From assembly GCA_964425915.1 (NCBI GenBank), contig CAYROO010000008.1, forward strand, positions 38,474 to 102,473: a stretch of 64,000 nt of DNA, written 5' to 3'. The position numbers and the translations under genes are program-made. This stretch comes from Polycyclovorans sp964425915. GTDB lineage: Bacteria > Pseudomonadota > Gammaproteobacteria > Nevskiales > Nevskiaceae. Below, piece after piece: positions 1-9,110 of the stretch. How positions within the stretch are numbered: position 1 is the first letter of the stretch; each line of letters starts with the position of its first letter. The notes under the pieces are model-generated. The model had not been told where the DNA came from, did not search any database, and saw only the letters and a list, made by a program, of their open reading frames with translations.

Positions 1-1062
1 CCAGTGACTGGCGGCCTGGGCCCGCTTGAAATAGAGCTGGGGATCGTACTCCCAGGTGAAGCCGACGCCACCGTGCAGCTGGATCGCCTCCTGCGCACAG
101 AAGAAGGCGGTGTCGGCCGCCAGCAAGCGCGCCATGGCGCACTCGCGGGCCAGTCGTGCCGGCGACGGATGATGAGCCGCAAATGCGGCGGCGCCGTAGA
201 CCGCAGAGCGCAGCGCCTCGATCCGCACCATCATGTCTGCGCAGCGATGCTTGACCGCCTGGAACCCGCCCACCGGCCGACCGAACTGCTTGCGCGTAGC
301 GGTGTAGGCCACAGTGAGATCCAGGCACTGCTGGGCGCTGCCGAGCTGCTCCGCAGCGAGGTAGAGACGCGCCATCGCCAGCGCCACCTCCCGGCCTTCG
401 CGGGCGCGCAAGGGGTCGTCCAGCCGCAGACGGACGGGCGTGTCATCGAAGACCAGGTTACTCAGGGGACGCGTCGCATCCCAGGTCGGTGCGGCGGTCC
501 GCGTCAGGCCAGCGGCATCACTCGCCACCAGGAACACGCCCTCGCGGCCATCGTCCGTCGCCGCAGACACGATCAGTGCATCAGCGCCTGCGGCATGCAT
601 GACATGGGCCTGGCGGCCGGACAGGCGCCAGCCCTCTGCCGTTTGATGGGCGCTTGCCGTCGGGGCGGTTGCCGTGGCGATGGGCATGGCCAGCCCCAGA
701 CGCAAGGACCCGGCAGCGATCTCCGGCAGCAGGGTGGCGCGCGCGGCGTCACTGCCCAGCGCCTGGATCAGCGGCACCGCAACCGCCACGGTGGTGAAGA
801 AGGGTGCACACAGCAGATGGCGCCCCGCTTGTTCCTGCACCAGCACCAGCGCCAGGGGTCCGAGGCCGAGTCCGCCATCGGCTTCGTCAATGTCGATACC
901 GCACCAGCCCAGCTCAGCACCGATGCGCTGCCAAACGGCCTCGTCGTATCCCAGCGGCAGCGCCTGATGCCGGCGCACGGCGGCACTGTCGCTGACATCG
1001 GCGAGAAAGGTTTCGGCAGCGTCGCGGACCAGACACTGCTCTTCAGTCAGGGTGAGATTCAT
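1..1062 (-). CDS. acyl-CoA dehydrogenase, 3' end beyond the left edge
   Basis: The frame is open from ATG at 1062 to the window edge (354 codons), so only some 25-30 C-terminal residues should be missing for a family of about 380. The protein opens with MNLTLTEEQ, the usual start of FAD-dependent acyl-CoA dehydrogenases. It carries RKQFGRPVGG near residue 257 and the C-terminal signature IQLHGGVGFTWEYD near 327, which help form the flavin and acyl-CoA sites. It should desaturate an acyl-CoA at C2-C3 and pass electrons to ETF. A 44-bp element shared with the steroid operon at 55 kb lies immediately upstream, so a steroid acyl-CoA substrate is the best guess (inference). A GATAAT hexamer only 6 bp before the ATG suggests a leaderless or nearly leaderless mRNA. 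Confidence 0.9.
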   Translation of the reverse strand, partial: MNLTLTEEQCLVRDAAETFLADVSDSAAVRRHQALPLGYDEAVWQRIGAELGWCGIDIDEADGGLGLGPLALVLVQEQAGRHLLCAPFFTTVAVAVPLIQALGSDAARATLLPEIAAGSLRLGLAMPIATATAPTASAHQTAEGWRLSGRQAHVMHAAGADALIVSAATDDGREGVFLVASDAAGLTRTAAPTWDATRPLSNLVFDDTPVRLRLDDPLRAREGREVALAMARLYLAAEQLGSAQQCLDLTVAYTATRKQFGRPVGGFQAVKHRCADMMVRIEALRSAVYGAAAFAAHHPSPARLARECAMARLLAADTAFFCAQEAIQLHGGVGFTWEYDPQLYFKRAQAASHW

Positions 1063-1066
1063 GATC

Positions 1067-1110
1067 GGATTATCGGAAGACCCCCGTCCGGCCTCTTCAT
1101 CCGATGGGGT
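1067..1110 (-). promoter_or_regulatory. 44-bp element, copy A, upstream of acyl-CoA dehydrogenase
   Basis: On the plus strand it reads GGATTATCGGAA, a 14-bp spacer containing CCCCC, then CTCTTCATCCGATGGGGT. The first block is identical and the last block matches at 16 of 18 positions in copy B (56031-56074), with the same spacer length and the same orientation toward a minus-strand gene. On the minus strand the first block gives GATAAT, a plausible -10 hexamer, so the GGGTGAAGAG-like part could be an activator site in the -35 region. Function is inferred from conservation only. Confidence 0.6.
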
Positions 1111-1219
1111 GATTGGGCACCCACAGGCCGCCTTTCGTCATGCCGGCCTTTCCATATGGCGGATGACATGACTGCGCCATCGCGCGCGTGTTACAAACCG
1201 CCCCTTGGGATCATCTGCC

Positions 1220-3298
1220 ATGCCAAAGATCGTTCAACTTTTCCCCGAAAGGGGCGCTGGAGAGACAGGGACGTCGGTTGCGATTGCACCCGGCCAGCTG
1301 CTGGCGTCGGTATTGCATGAGCCCCTGAAGCAGATGTTGGTATCGGCCGACGACGTCCTGTTCGATTGGGCCAAACAGGCCCATGGCGACGATGCCCACC
1401 AATGCTTTGCGTATATGCGGCGCCTGCGGGTCGACCGCGAGGCGGTGCAGTCCCGATTTGACGCGCTGTTGCGCGAGCCGCCAGGTAGCCCGGCGCCGGA
1501 ACCCGGGCTCGACTTTGACCTGGAGGCACTGAGCCTGCAGGACGACGAGGTGCTCGAAGTCGACATCGCAGTGGGTAACATGGGGAACCGCGGGCGCGAC
1601 TACGCGCTGGAGACCCTCGGCGAGCTCGACCGCCGCGCGCGCTGGGCGCAGGACCACGGTCAATTCGTACCCGGACTGGACGGCTTGCAGCCGCCCGCGG
1701 TGTGTCGCGCCTTCGCGGAATCGCTGCAGATCTCCGAGCCCCCCATCGCCATGCGCCTGGTGATGTTGAAGCTGTTCGAGCGCGCCGTCCTGCCGGTGCT
1801 GCCGCGCGCCTACATGGCGCTCAACAAGGCGCTTGCCGATGCCGGCATCGGACTCGCCGAGCCGCCGCGCAGCGCGCCCACGACGCCCGCCGGCGGGCAG
1901 GCGCCGGGGGGCGCTTCGGCCCTCGGCGCCGACCGCAGCGGCACCCCGGCCGGCGCCGTCGGCGCGGGTGATCAGCATCCCCTGTTCGGATCGGCGGGCG
2001 TCGCTCAGGCCCCGAGCGCGAGCGAGGCCCCCGGTGCCTCGCTGTTCCCCGGTCTCGGACTGAGCGGTGGCGGTTTTGGTTGGTTGCCACCGCAGCAGGC
2101 CGCGCGCATCGCCGCGGAGTCTCGGTTGGCGCATGAGCTGGGGCAGCTGCTGTCGATTCAGGGCCTGCCGCAGGCACCCACGCCGTTGTCCCAGCGACTC
2201 GACGTGGTGAATCGGCTGTTCAGTGGCGTACGTGACGACCCGATGGTGCGTCCCGAACTGCGACCGGCACTCGATGCGCTCCGCTACCCACTGCTGAAAG
2301 CGGCCCTCGGCGACGATTCATTGCTCACCGATGCGGCTCACCCGCTGCGGCGGCTGGTGGACGACGCCGCAGTCCTCGCCACCGCCCGTAACAGTCCACT
2401 GGATGAACTCCACGAGGTGCTCGCCGAGCTGGTGCAGGTGGCGCTGCTGCGCCTGTCACCGACGGCTGAGAGCGCCCGCGAGGGCCTGCAGACCGGGCAG
2501 ACGCTGCCCGATGCCCGCCTGAAGGCGCTGGATGCGCAGTTGCAGGAGTCCCGGCAGCACCGCCGTCGTCGCCTGATCGAACGCGCGCGCGACAACGCCC
2601 GACAAGTGCTGGCCGATGCCCTGCCCGCCGATGGCAATCTGGCGCCCGAAGCGGAAGCCTTTGTTGAAGACGACCTGTTGCCGCTGCTGGCGCTGGCCGA
2701 TCTCAATTTCGGTCGCGAGAATCGGGCCTACCACGACGCCGTGTCGGTGGGCACCGCATGGATCCAGGGCTATTGCAATGCCCCGCTGTCCGCTGCGGAG
2801 GTCGTCCACCTGGTGGCCCAGCTCGACCGCGCCCTCGCCTGGGCCCAATATCCCCAGGCCCGCCGCCAACGCGGACTGGAAACCGCGCGATCCCTGCTGC
2901 AGGGGCACCCCACTGCCAGCCTGGCCCGCGACGTCATTGGCGAGCCGGAGGCCGCAGGCGATGTATCGCCCGGGCTGGAAGCGGAGGCGGCGTCGACACC
3001 TGGCGCGGCGCCCGATCCTGCCAGCGCCGCTGCCGAATCGTCTGCTGTGGCGCCAGCCGCAGTGGTCGCCGCGCCGGCACTGAGCTTGCGGCGACCGCCG
3101 CACCAGCGGCTGCAGGTGGGCAGCTATGCCGCGGTCTATGACAAGGCCAGCGACCAGACCCGTTGGCTGCGTCTCTCTCAGCGATCTGCATCCGCCAGAA
3201 TGCTGGTATTTACTGACTTTTGCGAGGAAGTCACGGTGCGCGTGCACTGCGCCGACTTCGACAATGACGTCGAGGCCGGCCGTAGCCGGTTGCTCTAG
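1220..3298 (+). CDS. DUF1631 family protein
   Basis: A 692-residue protein starting at MPKIVQLFPERG; a TTG five codons upstream is possible but less likely. Length, the helix-rich body and the C-terminal segment (VGSYAAVYD then TRWLRLSQRS, around residues 630-655) fit DUF1631, a proteobacterial family of unknown function sometimes mislabelled thymidine phosphorylase. Residues about 215-285 and 570-615 are Ala/Pro/Gly-rich and probably disordered linkers. It is divergent from the acyl-CoA dehydrogenase and followed by a stem-loop shared with the convergent thiolase. I see no signal peptide or membrane helix. No biochemical role can be assigned. Confidence 0.65.
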   Translation: MPKIVQLFPERGAGETGTSVAIAPGQLLASVLHEPLKQMLVSADDVLFDWAKQAHGDDAHQCFAYMRRLRVDREAVQSRFDALLREPPGSPAPEPGLDFDLEALSLQDDEVLEVDIAVGNMGNRGRDYALETLGELDRRARWAQDHGQFVPGLDGLQPPAVCRAFAESLQISEPPIAMRLVMLKLFERAVLPVLPRAYMALNKALADAGIGLAEPPRSAPTTPAGGQAPGGASALGADRSGTPAGAVGAGDQHPLFGSAGVAQAPSASEAPGASLFPGLGLSGGGFGWLPPQQAARIAAESRLAHELGQLLSIQGLPQAPTPLSQRLDVVNRLFSGVRDDPMVRPELRPALDALRYPLLKAALGDDSLLTDAAHPLRRLVDDAAVLATARNSPLDELHEVLAELVQVALLRLSPTAESAREGLQTGQTLPDARLKALDAQLQESRQHRRRRLIERARDNARQVLADALPADGNLAPEAEAFVEDDLLPLLALADLNFGRENRAYHDAVSVGTAWIQGYCNAPLSAAEVVHLVAQLDRALAWAQYPQARRQRGLETARSLLQGHPTASLARDVIGEPEAAGDVSPGLEAEAASTPGAAPDPASAAAESSAVAPAAVVAAPALSLRRPPHQRLQVGSYAAVYDKASDQTRWLRLSQRSASARMLVFTDFCEEVTVRVHCADFDNDVEAGRSRLL

Positions 3299-3306
3299 GC
3301 CTCCGC

Positions 3307-3335
3307 AAAAAAAGCGCCGGGGTAAACCCCGGCGC
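3307..3335 (-). terminator. intrinsic terminator after the thiolase
   Basis: A perfect 9-bp stem (GCGCCGGGG, loop TAAA, CCCCGGCGC at 3314-3335) is followed on the minus strand by seven T residues. It lies 22 bp past the thiolase stop, so it should end the icmF-thiolase transcript. It may also stop plus-strand transcripts of the DUF1631 gene, though the T-run on that side is poor. Confidence 0.9.
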
Positions 3336-3357
3336 CTTAACTGACTGGCCGTCGGCC

Positions 3358-4545
3358 TCAGACCTTCTCGAACACCACGGCGATGCCCTGGCCGCCGCCG
3401 ATGCACATCGTCGCCAGGCCATAGCGCCCACCTACGCGGTGCAGCTCGTGCACGGCCTTGGTGGCGATGATGACGCCGGTCGCCCCCACCGGGTGCCCGA
3501 GGGAAATACCGGAGCCGTTGGGGTTGACCTTCTCCGGGTCGAAGCCGAGCTCGCGGGTGACGGCGCAGGCCTGGGCCGCGAAGGCTTCGTTGGACTCGAT
3601 GACATCGAAGTCCGCCACCTTCAGCCCGGTACGCTTGAGCACCGCCTGCGTGGCGGGCACCGGGCCGATCCCCATGATCTCGGGGGACACGCCGGCATGG
3701 GCGTACCCCACCACCCGCGCCAGCGGCTTCAGGTTGTGGGCCTTCACGGCGGCGGCGGTCGCCAGCACCATGGCCGCGGCGCCGTCATTGATACCCGAGG
3801 CGTTTCCGGCGGTGACCAGGCCATCCTTCTTGAACACCGGCTTCATCTTGGCCAGTTGTTCCACGGTAACCTCACCGCGCACGTGTTCGTCCACCTCGAA
3901 CACCATCGTCCCCTTGCGGGTGGCGATCTCCACCGGTACCAACTGGCCGTTGAAGCGCCCTTCGGCGATGGCGCGCGCGGCACGGCGCTGGCTCTCCACC
4001 GCCAGCGCATCCTGCATCTCCCGAGTGATGCCGAAGCGCTCGGCGACGTTCTCGGCGGTCACCCCCATGTGGATGCGCTGGAACGGGTCGTGCAGTACAC
4101 CGGTCGTGTAGTCCAGCATCTGGGTATCGCCCATGCGGGCACCCCAGCGGGCAGAGGGCAGCAGGTAGGGCCCGCGGCTCATCGATTCGGCGCCAGCCGC
4201 CACGCCGATCTCGGCATCGCCCAGCATCAGCCCCTGTGCCACTGACACAATCGCCTGCAGCCCGGAACCACACAGGCGGTTGACGTTGAACGCCGGCGTT
4301 TCCTTGGGGATGCCGGCCTGCATCGCGGCGACACGGCTGAGGTAGGCATCGCGCGGCTCGGTGGGGATGACCGTGCCCATGGCGACGGTGCCCACCTGCT
4401 CTGCCGCGACGCCGGCGCGGCTGATCGCCGCGCGGATCGGCGTGGTGGCCAGGTCGGCCAGTGGCACGTCCTTGAGACCGCCACCGAAGCTGCCGATGGC
4501 GGTGCGCACGGCGCTGACGACAAAGAGTTCCTGTGTGTTGCTCAT
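3358..4545 (-). CDS. acetyl-CoA C-acyltransferase (beta-ketothiolase, BktB-like)
   Basis: This 395-residue type II thiolase condenses or cleaves 3-ketoacyl-CoA with CoA. The active-site set is complete: nucleophilic Cys92 in NRLCGSG, His351 in GHPVGATG, and the general base Cys381 in CIGGGQG. Length equals the family norm. The sequence style is that of BktB/acetyl-CoA acetyltransferases rather than FadA. It follows icmF by 63 bp on the same strand and ends in a strong terminator, so the two genes probably form an operon. Together they could handle C4-C5 acyl-CoAs, for example condensing or thiolysing butyryl-CoA-derived intermediates (inference). Confidence 0.93.
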   Translation of the reverse strand: MSNTQELFVVSAVRTAIGSFGGGLKDVPLADLATTPIRAAISRAGVAAEQVGTVAMGTVIPTEPRDAYLSRVAAMQAGIPKETPAFNVNRLCGSGLQAIVSVAQGLMLGDAEIGVAAGAESMSRGPYLLPSARWGARMGDTQMLDYTTGVLHDPFQRIHMGVTAENVAERFGITREMQDALAVESQRRAARAIAEGRFNGQLVPVEIATRKGTMVFEVDEHVRGEVTVEQLAKMKPVFKKDGLVTAGNASGINDGAAAMVLATAAAVKAHNLKPLARVVGYAHAGVSPEIMGIGPVPATQAVLKRTGLKVADFDVIESNEAFAAQACAVTRELGFDPEKVNPNGSGISLGHPVGATGVIIATKAVHELHRVGGRYGLATMCIGGGQGIAVVFEKV

Positions 4546-4608
4546 AACCAGCCCTCATCAGTGTGAATCGGTTGCCCTCACGGGAGGGCGGGGGCGCACG
4601 ATACGCGC

Positions 4609-7600
4609 TTACATATTGCGGCGGTAGCGCCCACCCACCTCGAACAGGGTCTGCGTGATCTGCCCCAGCGAGCAATGTCGCACGGCATCCATCAGCACCT
4701 CGAAAGTATTGCCATCGGCCATCACCGTCTGCCGCAAGCGCTCAAGCACCGCCTCACCTTCGGCAGCGTTGCGCTGCTGGAACTCGGCCAGACGCTGCAA
4801 CTGCGACTGCTTCTCGTCCTCGGTGGAACGCGCCAGCTCGATCTCGAAGGCGGCATCGTCGCCCTTGGGATTGCGGAACGTATTGACCCCAATGATCGGG
4901 AGCGAGCCGTCGTGCTTCTTGTGCTCGTAGTACATCGACTCTTCCTGGATCTTGCCACGCTGGTAGCCGGTTTCCATCGCGCCCAGCACCCCGCCACGAT
5001 TGGCGATGGCCTCAAACTCCTTGAGCACCGCCTCTTCGACCAGGTCGGTCAGCTCGTCGATGATGAAACTGCCTTGCAGCGGATTCTCATTCTTGGCCAG
5101 ACCGAACTCGCGGTTGATGATCAGCTGAATGGCCATGGCACGCCGCACCGACTCCTCGGTGGGGGTGGTGATCGCTTCGTCGTAGGCGTTGGTGTGCAGG
5201 CTGTTGCAGTTGTCGTAGATCGCCAGCAAGGCCTGCAGGGTGGTGCGGATATCGTTGAATGACATTTCCTGGGCATGCAGCGAACGGCCCGAGGTCTGCA
5301 CGTGGTACTTCAGCTTTTGGCTGCGCTCGTTACCGCCGTACTTATGCTTCATCGCCACCGCCCAGATACGGCGGGCAACCCGACCGATCACCGAGTATTC
5401 GGGATCCATCCCGTTGCTGAAGAAGAAGCTGAGGTTGGGGGCAAACTCGTCAATGTGCATGCCGCGGGCGAGATAGCTCTCGACATAGGTGAACCCGTTG
5501 GCCAGGGTGAAGGCAAGCTGGCTGATCGGGTTCGCCCCGGCCTCGGCGATGTGGTACCCGGAGATCGACACCGAGTAGAAGTTGCGCACCTTGTGTTCGA
5601 CAAAATACTGCTGGATGTCGCCCATCATCTTGAGCGCGAACTCGGTGCTGAAAATACAGGTGTTCTGGCCCTGATCCTCCTTGAGAATATCGGCCTGCAC
5701 GGTACCGCGCACGGTCGACAGCGCGTAGGCGCGCAGCTGCGCATACTCCTGGTCATCCGGCGCGCGGCCATTCTTTTCGGTGAACTGGGCGACCTGCTGG
5801 TCAATGGCGGTGTTCATGAACATCGCCAGGATCATCGGCGCCGGACCGTTGATGGTCATCGACACCGAGGTGGTCGGCGCGCACAGGTCGAAGCCCGAGT
5901 ACAGCACCTTCATGTCCTCCAGCGTGCAGATCGACACGCCGGAGTTTCCGATCTTGCCGTAGATGTCGGGGCGCGCGCCCGGGTCCCAGCCGTACAGCGT
6001 GACCGAATCGAAGGCGGTCGAAAGCCGGTGTGCCGGCATGCCTTCGGAGACGCGCTTGAAGCGGCGGTTGGTGCGGAAGGCATCGCCTTCGCCGGCGAAC
6101 ATGCGGGTCGGGTCCTCGCCCTCGCGCTTGAACGGGAACACGCCGGCGGTGAACGGGAAATAACCGGGCAGGTTCTCCTTCATCAGGAAGCGCAGGCGCT
6201 CGGCAGCGTCTTCGAAGCGCGGAAGCGCCACCTTGCGGATCTTGCTACCGGACAGCGAGGTGGTGGTGAGGAGGGTACGGATTTCCTTGTCGCGAATCTT
6301 CACGACATGGGCGTCGCCCGAATATTGCTCGACCACCGTCGGCCACTCGGCCAGCAGGCGACGCGGCCCTGGCAGCAGCTCGCCGTCCTTGGCCTGTTCC
6401 AGCGCGGCCAGACGCTCGCCGGCGGCATCGTCGCCGAGCAGGCGGCGGCTCAGCGCCAGCGCCTCCCGCTCACGGACCACCTGGCATTGCTGGTCGATGG
6501 TCTGATGATAGTCGCGCACCTCGCCGGCAATCTCGGCGAGGTAGCGCACCCTCTCCGGGGGGACCACTGCGCGGCGGTGGCTGGAGGCCTTGACGCTCAC
6601 CGGCGCCAGCTTCGAGGGGGCTGGGTTAAAGCCCTTGTCCTGCAGCGCCGGCAGCAGCGCCTGATACAGGGCGGTGACACCGTCGTCGTTGAAGCGCGCC
6701 GCCATGGTGCCAAACACCGGCATGGCATCCGGCGATTCCATAAACCGCTCGCGATTGCGCTGGTACTGCTTGCGGACGTCGCGCAGCGCATCCTCGGCGC
6801 CCTTGCGGTCGTACTTGTTGATGGCGATGAAGTCGGCGAAGTCGAGCATGTCGATCTTCTCCAACTGCGAGGCGGCGCCGAATTCCGGTGTCATCACATA
6901 CAGCGACACGTCGACGAAGGGCACGATGGCGGCGTCGCCCTGGCCGATGCCGGAGGTCTCAACGATGATCAGATCGAAGCCCGACAGCTTGCAGGCGGCC
7001 ATCACGTCCGGAAGCGCGGCGGAGATTTCGCTGCCGGTATCCCGGGTGGCCAGCGAGCGCATGTAGATGTTCTCGTGCTCGATGGCATTCATGCGGATGC
7101 GGTCGCCCAGCAGGGCGCCGCCGGTGCGCTTGCGCGAGGGGTCGATGGAGATCACCGCGACGCGCGGCTTGTCGTCCTGGTCCAACCGAAGTCGCAGCAC
7201 CAGCTCGTCGGTGAGCGAGGACTTGCCGGCTCCGCCGGTGCCGGTGATCCCGAGGCTGGGGACCGTCAGCTCGGCAGCGGCCTCGCGGATGGCCTGTCGG
7301 GTGGCGTCGTCGTAGGCGCCGTTCTCGATGGCGCTGATGACCCGCGCCAGCTGCCGCCGGTCACCCGACTGCAGCGCGGCCAGCGCCTCGTCGGCCTTGG
7401 GTGCCAGCGCACTGATGTTGTAGTCGGCGCCGCGAATGACGTCGTCGATCATCCCCTGCAGACCGAGCGTGGCGCCGTCCTCCGGTGAGAACAGCCGCGT
7501 CACACCGTAGGCCATCAGGTCTTTGATCTCAGAGGGCACGATGACCCCGCCGCCACCGCCGTAGACCTTAATGTTCTCACCGCCGTTCTCCCGCAGCAGG

Positions 7601-7872
7601 TCGACGATGTAGCGGAAGAACTCGTTGTGCCCGCCCTGATAGGACGTGATGGCAATGGCCTGCGCATCCTCCTGAAGCGCCGCATTGACGATTTCGCCTG
7701 CCGAGCGGTTGTGACCGAGATGGATGACCTCTGCGCCCGAGGACTGCAGGATGCGGCGCATGATGTTGATCGAGGCATCATGGCCATCAAACAACGCGGT
7801 GGCGGTCACGAGGCGCACCTTGTGGGCGGCCTTGTAGGGCTGAGGCTTGGTGATGGCGGCGGGATTGTTCAC
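4609..7872 (-). CDS. icmF: fused isobutyryl-CoA mutase IcmF
   Basis: A 1087-residue fusion that interconverts isobutyryl-CoA and n-butyryl-CoA using adenosylcobalamin, with a built-in G-protein chaperone. Domains in order: B12-binding (about 20-150, cobalt ligand His31 in DGHDAS), MeaB-type GTPase (about 200-400, P-loop GTGGAGKSS at 210-218, NKYD near 352), linker, then the mutase TIM barrel (about 510 onward) with His774 in SISGYHIAEAG. By my alignment from memory, Phe592 (RMFAG) and Gln726 (GTVQADILKE) sit at the two positions that separate IcmF from pivalyl-CoA mutase, and both have the IcmF residues. The start is GTG with AGGAG upstream. A 14-bp palindrome lies just beyond the ribosome binding site. 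Confidence 0.95.
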   Translation of the reverse strand: MNNPAAITKPQPYKAAHKVRLVTATALFDGHDASINIMRRILQSSGAEVIHLGHNRSAGEIVNAALQEDAQAIAITSYQGGHNEFFRYIVDLLRENGGENIKVYGGGGGVIVPSEIKDLMAYGVTRLFSPEDGATLGLQGMIDDVIRGADYNISALAPKADEALAALQSGDRRQLARVISAIENGAYDDATRQAIREAAAELTVPSLGITGTGGAGKSSLTDELVLRLRLDQDDKPRVAVISIDPSRKRTGGALLGDRIRMNAIEHENIYMRSLATRDTGSEISAALPDVMAACKLSGFDLIIVETSGIGQGDAAIVPFVDVSLYVMTPEFGAASQLEKIDMLDFADFIAINKYDRKGAEDALRDVRKQYQRNRERFMESPDAMPVFGTMAARFNDDGVTALYQALLPALQDKGFNPAPSKLAPVSVKASSHRRAVVPPERVRYLAEIAGEVRDYHQTIDQQCQVVREREALALSRRLLGDDAAGERLAALEQAKDGELLPGPRRLLAEWPTVVEQYSGDAHVVKIRDKEIRTLLTTTSLSGSKIRKVALPRFEDAAERLRFLMKENLPGYFPFTAGVFPFKREGEDPTRMFAGEGDAFRTNRRFKRVSEGMPAHRLSTAFDSVTLYGWDPGARPDIYGKIGNSGVSICTLEDMKVLYSGFDLCAPTTSVSMTINGPAPMILAMFMNTAIDQQVAQFTEKNGRAPDDQEYAQLRAYALSTVRGTVQADILKEDQGQNTCIFSTEFALKMMGDIQQYFVEHKVRNFYSVSISGYHIAEAGANPISQLAFTLANGFTYVESYLARGMHIDEFAPNLSFFFSNGMDPEYSVIGRVARRIWAVAMKHKYGGNERSQKLKYHVQTSGRSLHAQEMSFNDIRTTLQALLAIYDNCNSLHTNAYDEAITTPTEESVRRAMAIQLIINREFGLAKNENPLQGSFIIDELTDLVEEAVLKEFEAIANRGGVLGAMETGYQRGKIQEESMYYEHKKHDGSLPIIGVNTFRNPKGDDAAFEIELARSTEDEKQSQLQRLAEFQQRNAAEGEAVLERLRQTVMADGNTFEVLMDAVRHCSLGQITQTLFEVGGRYRRNM

Positions 7873-7887
7873 GCGAGACTCCTGGGA

Positions 7888-7901
7888 TTAACCGCGGTTA
7901 A
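7888..7901. promoter_or_regulatory. perfect palindrome TTAACCGCGGTTAA upstream of icmF
   Basis: This 14-bp perfect inverted repeat lies 15 bp upstream of the icmF GTG start, between icmF and the divergent AraC-type regulator. Position and symmetry suit a repressor operator of the TetR type. An AraC protein would more often use direct repeats, so the adjacent regulator need not be the one that binds. No binding evidence is available from sequence. Confidence 0.45.
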
Positions 7902-8003
7902 CCCGTGATTTTAGGCGCTGGGGGTCGACGGGCCGATGTCCGACGGGCTTGTGAGCGATGAGCGATTTTGCCATGTTGCACCCTGGTATCTCGGGGGTTT
8001 GCC

Positions 8004-9011
8004 ATGGAACGTGACAGTGTCGACATCGCCTTCGTCCGCGAGGCGCTCGCCGGCATACCGGCCCGCGGTGGCGACCCAGGCGCGCTGCTGCGCGCCGCTG
8101 ACATTGACCCGGGCCTGCTGGACATCCCTGGCGGCCGGGTCAGTGCCGCCGCCTTCGGACGGCTGTGGCTGGCCGTGGCGGCCGCGACCGACGACGAGTT
8201 CTTTGGCCAGGACCGCCGGCCGATGAAGGTGGGCAGCTTCGCCACGCTCTGTCACCTGTGCATCCATACCCGCACCCTGCGGCAGGCCCTGCAGCGGGGC
8301 ATTCGCCTGCTCAACCTGCTGCTGGACGACCTGCGGATCGAGCTCCGGGAGACCGACGAAACCGCCGAGGTGGTGATCCACGACCGCCGCCCCAAGGCGG
8401 CGGTGTTCGCCCACGAGACCCTGCTGATCCTGCTGCAGGGCCTGATCTGCTGGCTGGTAGACCGCCGGGTGCAGATGCTGGCGGCCTGCTTCGCCTACCC
8501 GGCGCCGGCCTGGGCGGTGGAGTACCCGCGCATCTACGCCCGCGACATCCGATTCAACGACGGCCCCACCCGCTTCCACTTCGCCGCGGGCGACCTGCAG
8601 GCCCCGGTGGTCCAGACCGAGCGCACCGTGCGCGAATTCCTGCGGGGGGCGCCGGCCAATTTCATTGTGAAGTATCGCAACCCGCGCAGCCTCAGCAGCC
8701 ACCTGCGGCGGCGGCTGCGACACGGTCCGGCCGGGTTTTCCCTGGGCCTGGCCACTGCGGCGGCGGAACTCGGGATCAGCCCGGCGACGCTGCGGCGCCA
8801 CCTTGAAGCCGAGGGCACCAGCTTCCGGCTGCTCAAGGATGGCCTGCGGCGTGACCTGGCGATCCGGCTATTGCAGCAGACCCCCGAACGCAGCGTCCCG
8901 GACATCGCTATGGCGGCGGGCTTTGCCGAGCCCAGCGCGTTTCATCGTGCGTTTCAGAAGTGGACCGGGACCACGCCCGGAGACTTTCGCCAGCGGCATC
9001 GTCGCATGTGA
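8004..9011 (+). CDS. AraC-family transcriptional regulator
   Basis: A 335-residue regulator with the two-part layout of the OruR/ArgR-type AraC group. The N-terminal ligand-binding region of the Arabinose_bd type spans about 10-200, and a C-terminal AraC DNA-binding domain spans about 235-332 with two helix-turn-helix units (LGISPATLRRHL and DIAMAAGFAEPSAFHRAF). Start MERDSVDIAF is preferred over an upstream ATG because family similarity begins there. It is divergent from icmF, so it is the obvious candidate to control the icmF-thiolase operon; members of this group often sense acyl or fatty-acid-related ligands (family knowledge; target inferred). Confidence 0.85.
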   Translation: MERDSVDIAFVREALAGIPARGGDPGALLRAADIDPGLLDIPGGRVSAAAFGRLWLAVAAATDDEFFGQDRRPMKVGSFATLCHLCIHTRTLRQALQRGIRLLNLLLDDLRIELRETDETAEVVIHDRRPKAAVFAHETLLILLQGLICWLVDRRVQMLAACFAYPAPAWAVEYPRIYARDIRFNDGPTRFHFAAGDLQAPVVQTERTVREFLRGAPANFIVKYRNPRSLSSHLRRRLRHGPAGFSLGLATAAAELGISPATLRRHLEAEGTSFRLLKDGLRRDLAIRLLQQTPERSVPDIAMAAGFAEPSAFHRAFQKWTGTTPGDFRQRHRRM

Positions 9012-9110
9012 ATTTTTTATGACACCGACCATCACCGACTGGTGCTGCCAGGGTTGGCGGCGCATCCTTCGAGTCCCGGTGCCGCCCAGGCGCCACGCTC
9101 GGGGACCGCA

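Noticed and set aside
4..1320. 438-codon plus-strand open frame at the left edge
   Set aside because: It runs antisense to a clear acyl-CoA dehydrogenase and has no family features; long antisense frames are expected at this GC content.
4574..4589. Terminator GCCCTC-ACGG-GAGGGC between icmF and the thiolase
   Set aside because: A 6-bp stem without a T-run on the minus strand; more likely a weak processing structure, so the two genes can still be co-transcribed.
5275..7488. 737-codon plus-strand open frame
   Set aside because: Antisense to icmF, His/Arg/Gly-rich shadow of the real coding frame.
4609..7872. Pivalyl-CoA mutase instead of isobutyryl-CoA mutase
   Set aside because: The two discriminating positions (Phe592, Gln726 by my alignment) carry the IcmF residues.
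7969..8003. Longer start for the AraC regulator
   Set aside because: The 12 extra residues lack family similarity; MERDSVDIAF is the natural start.
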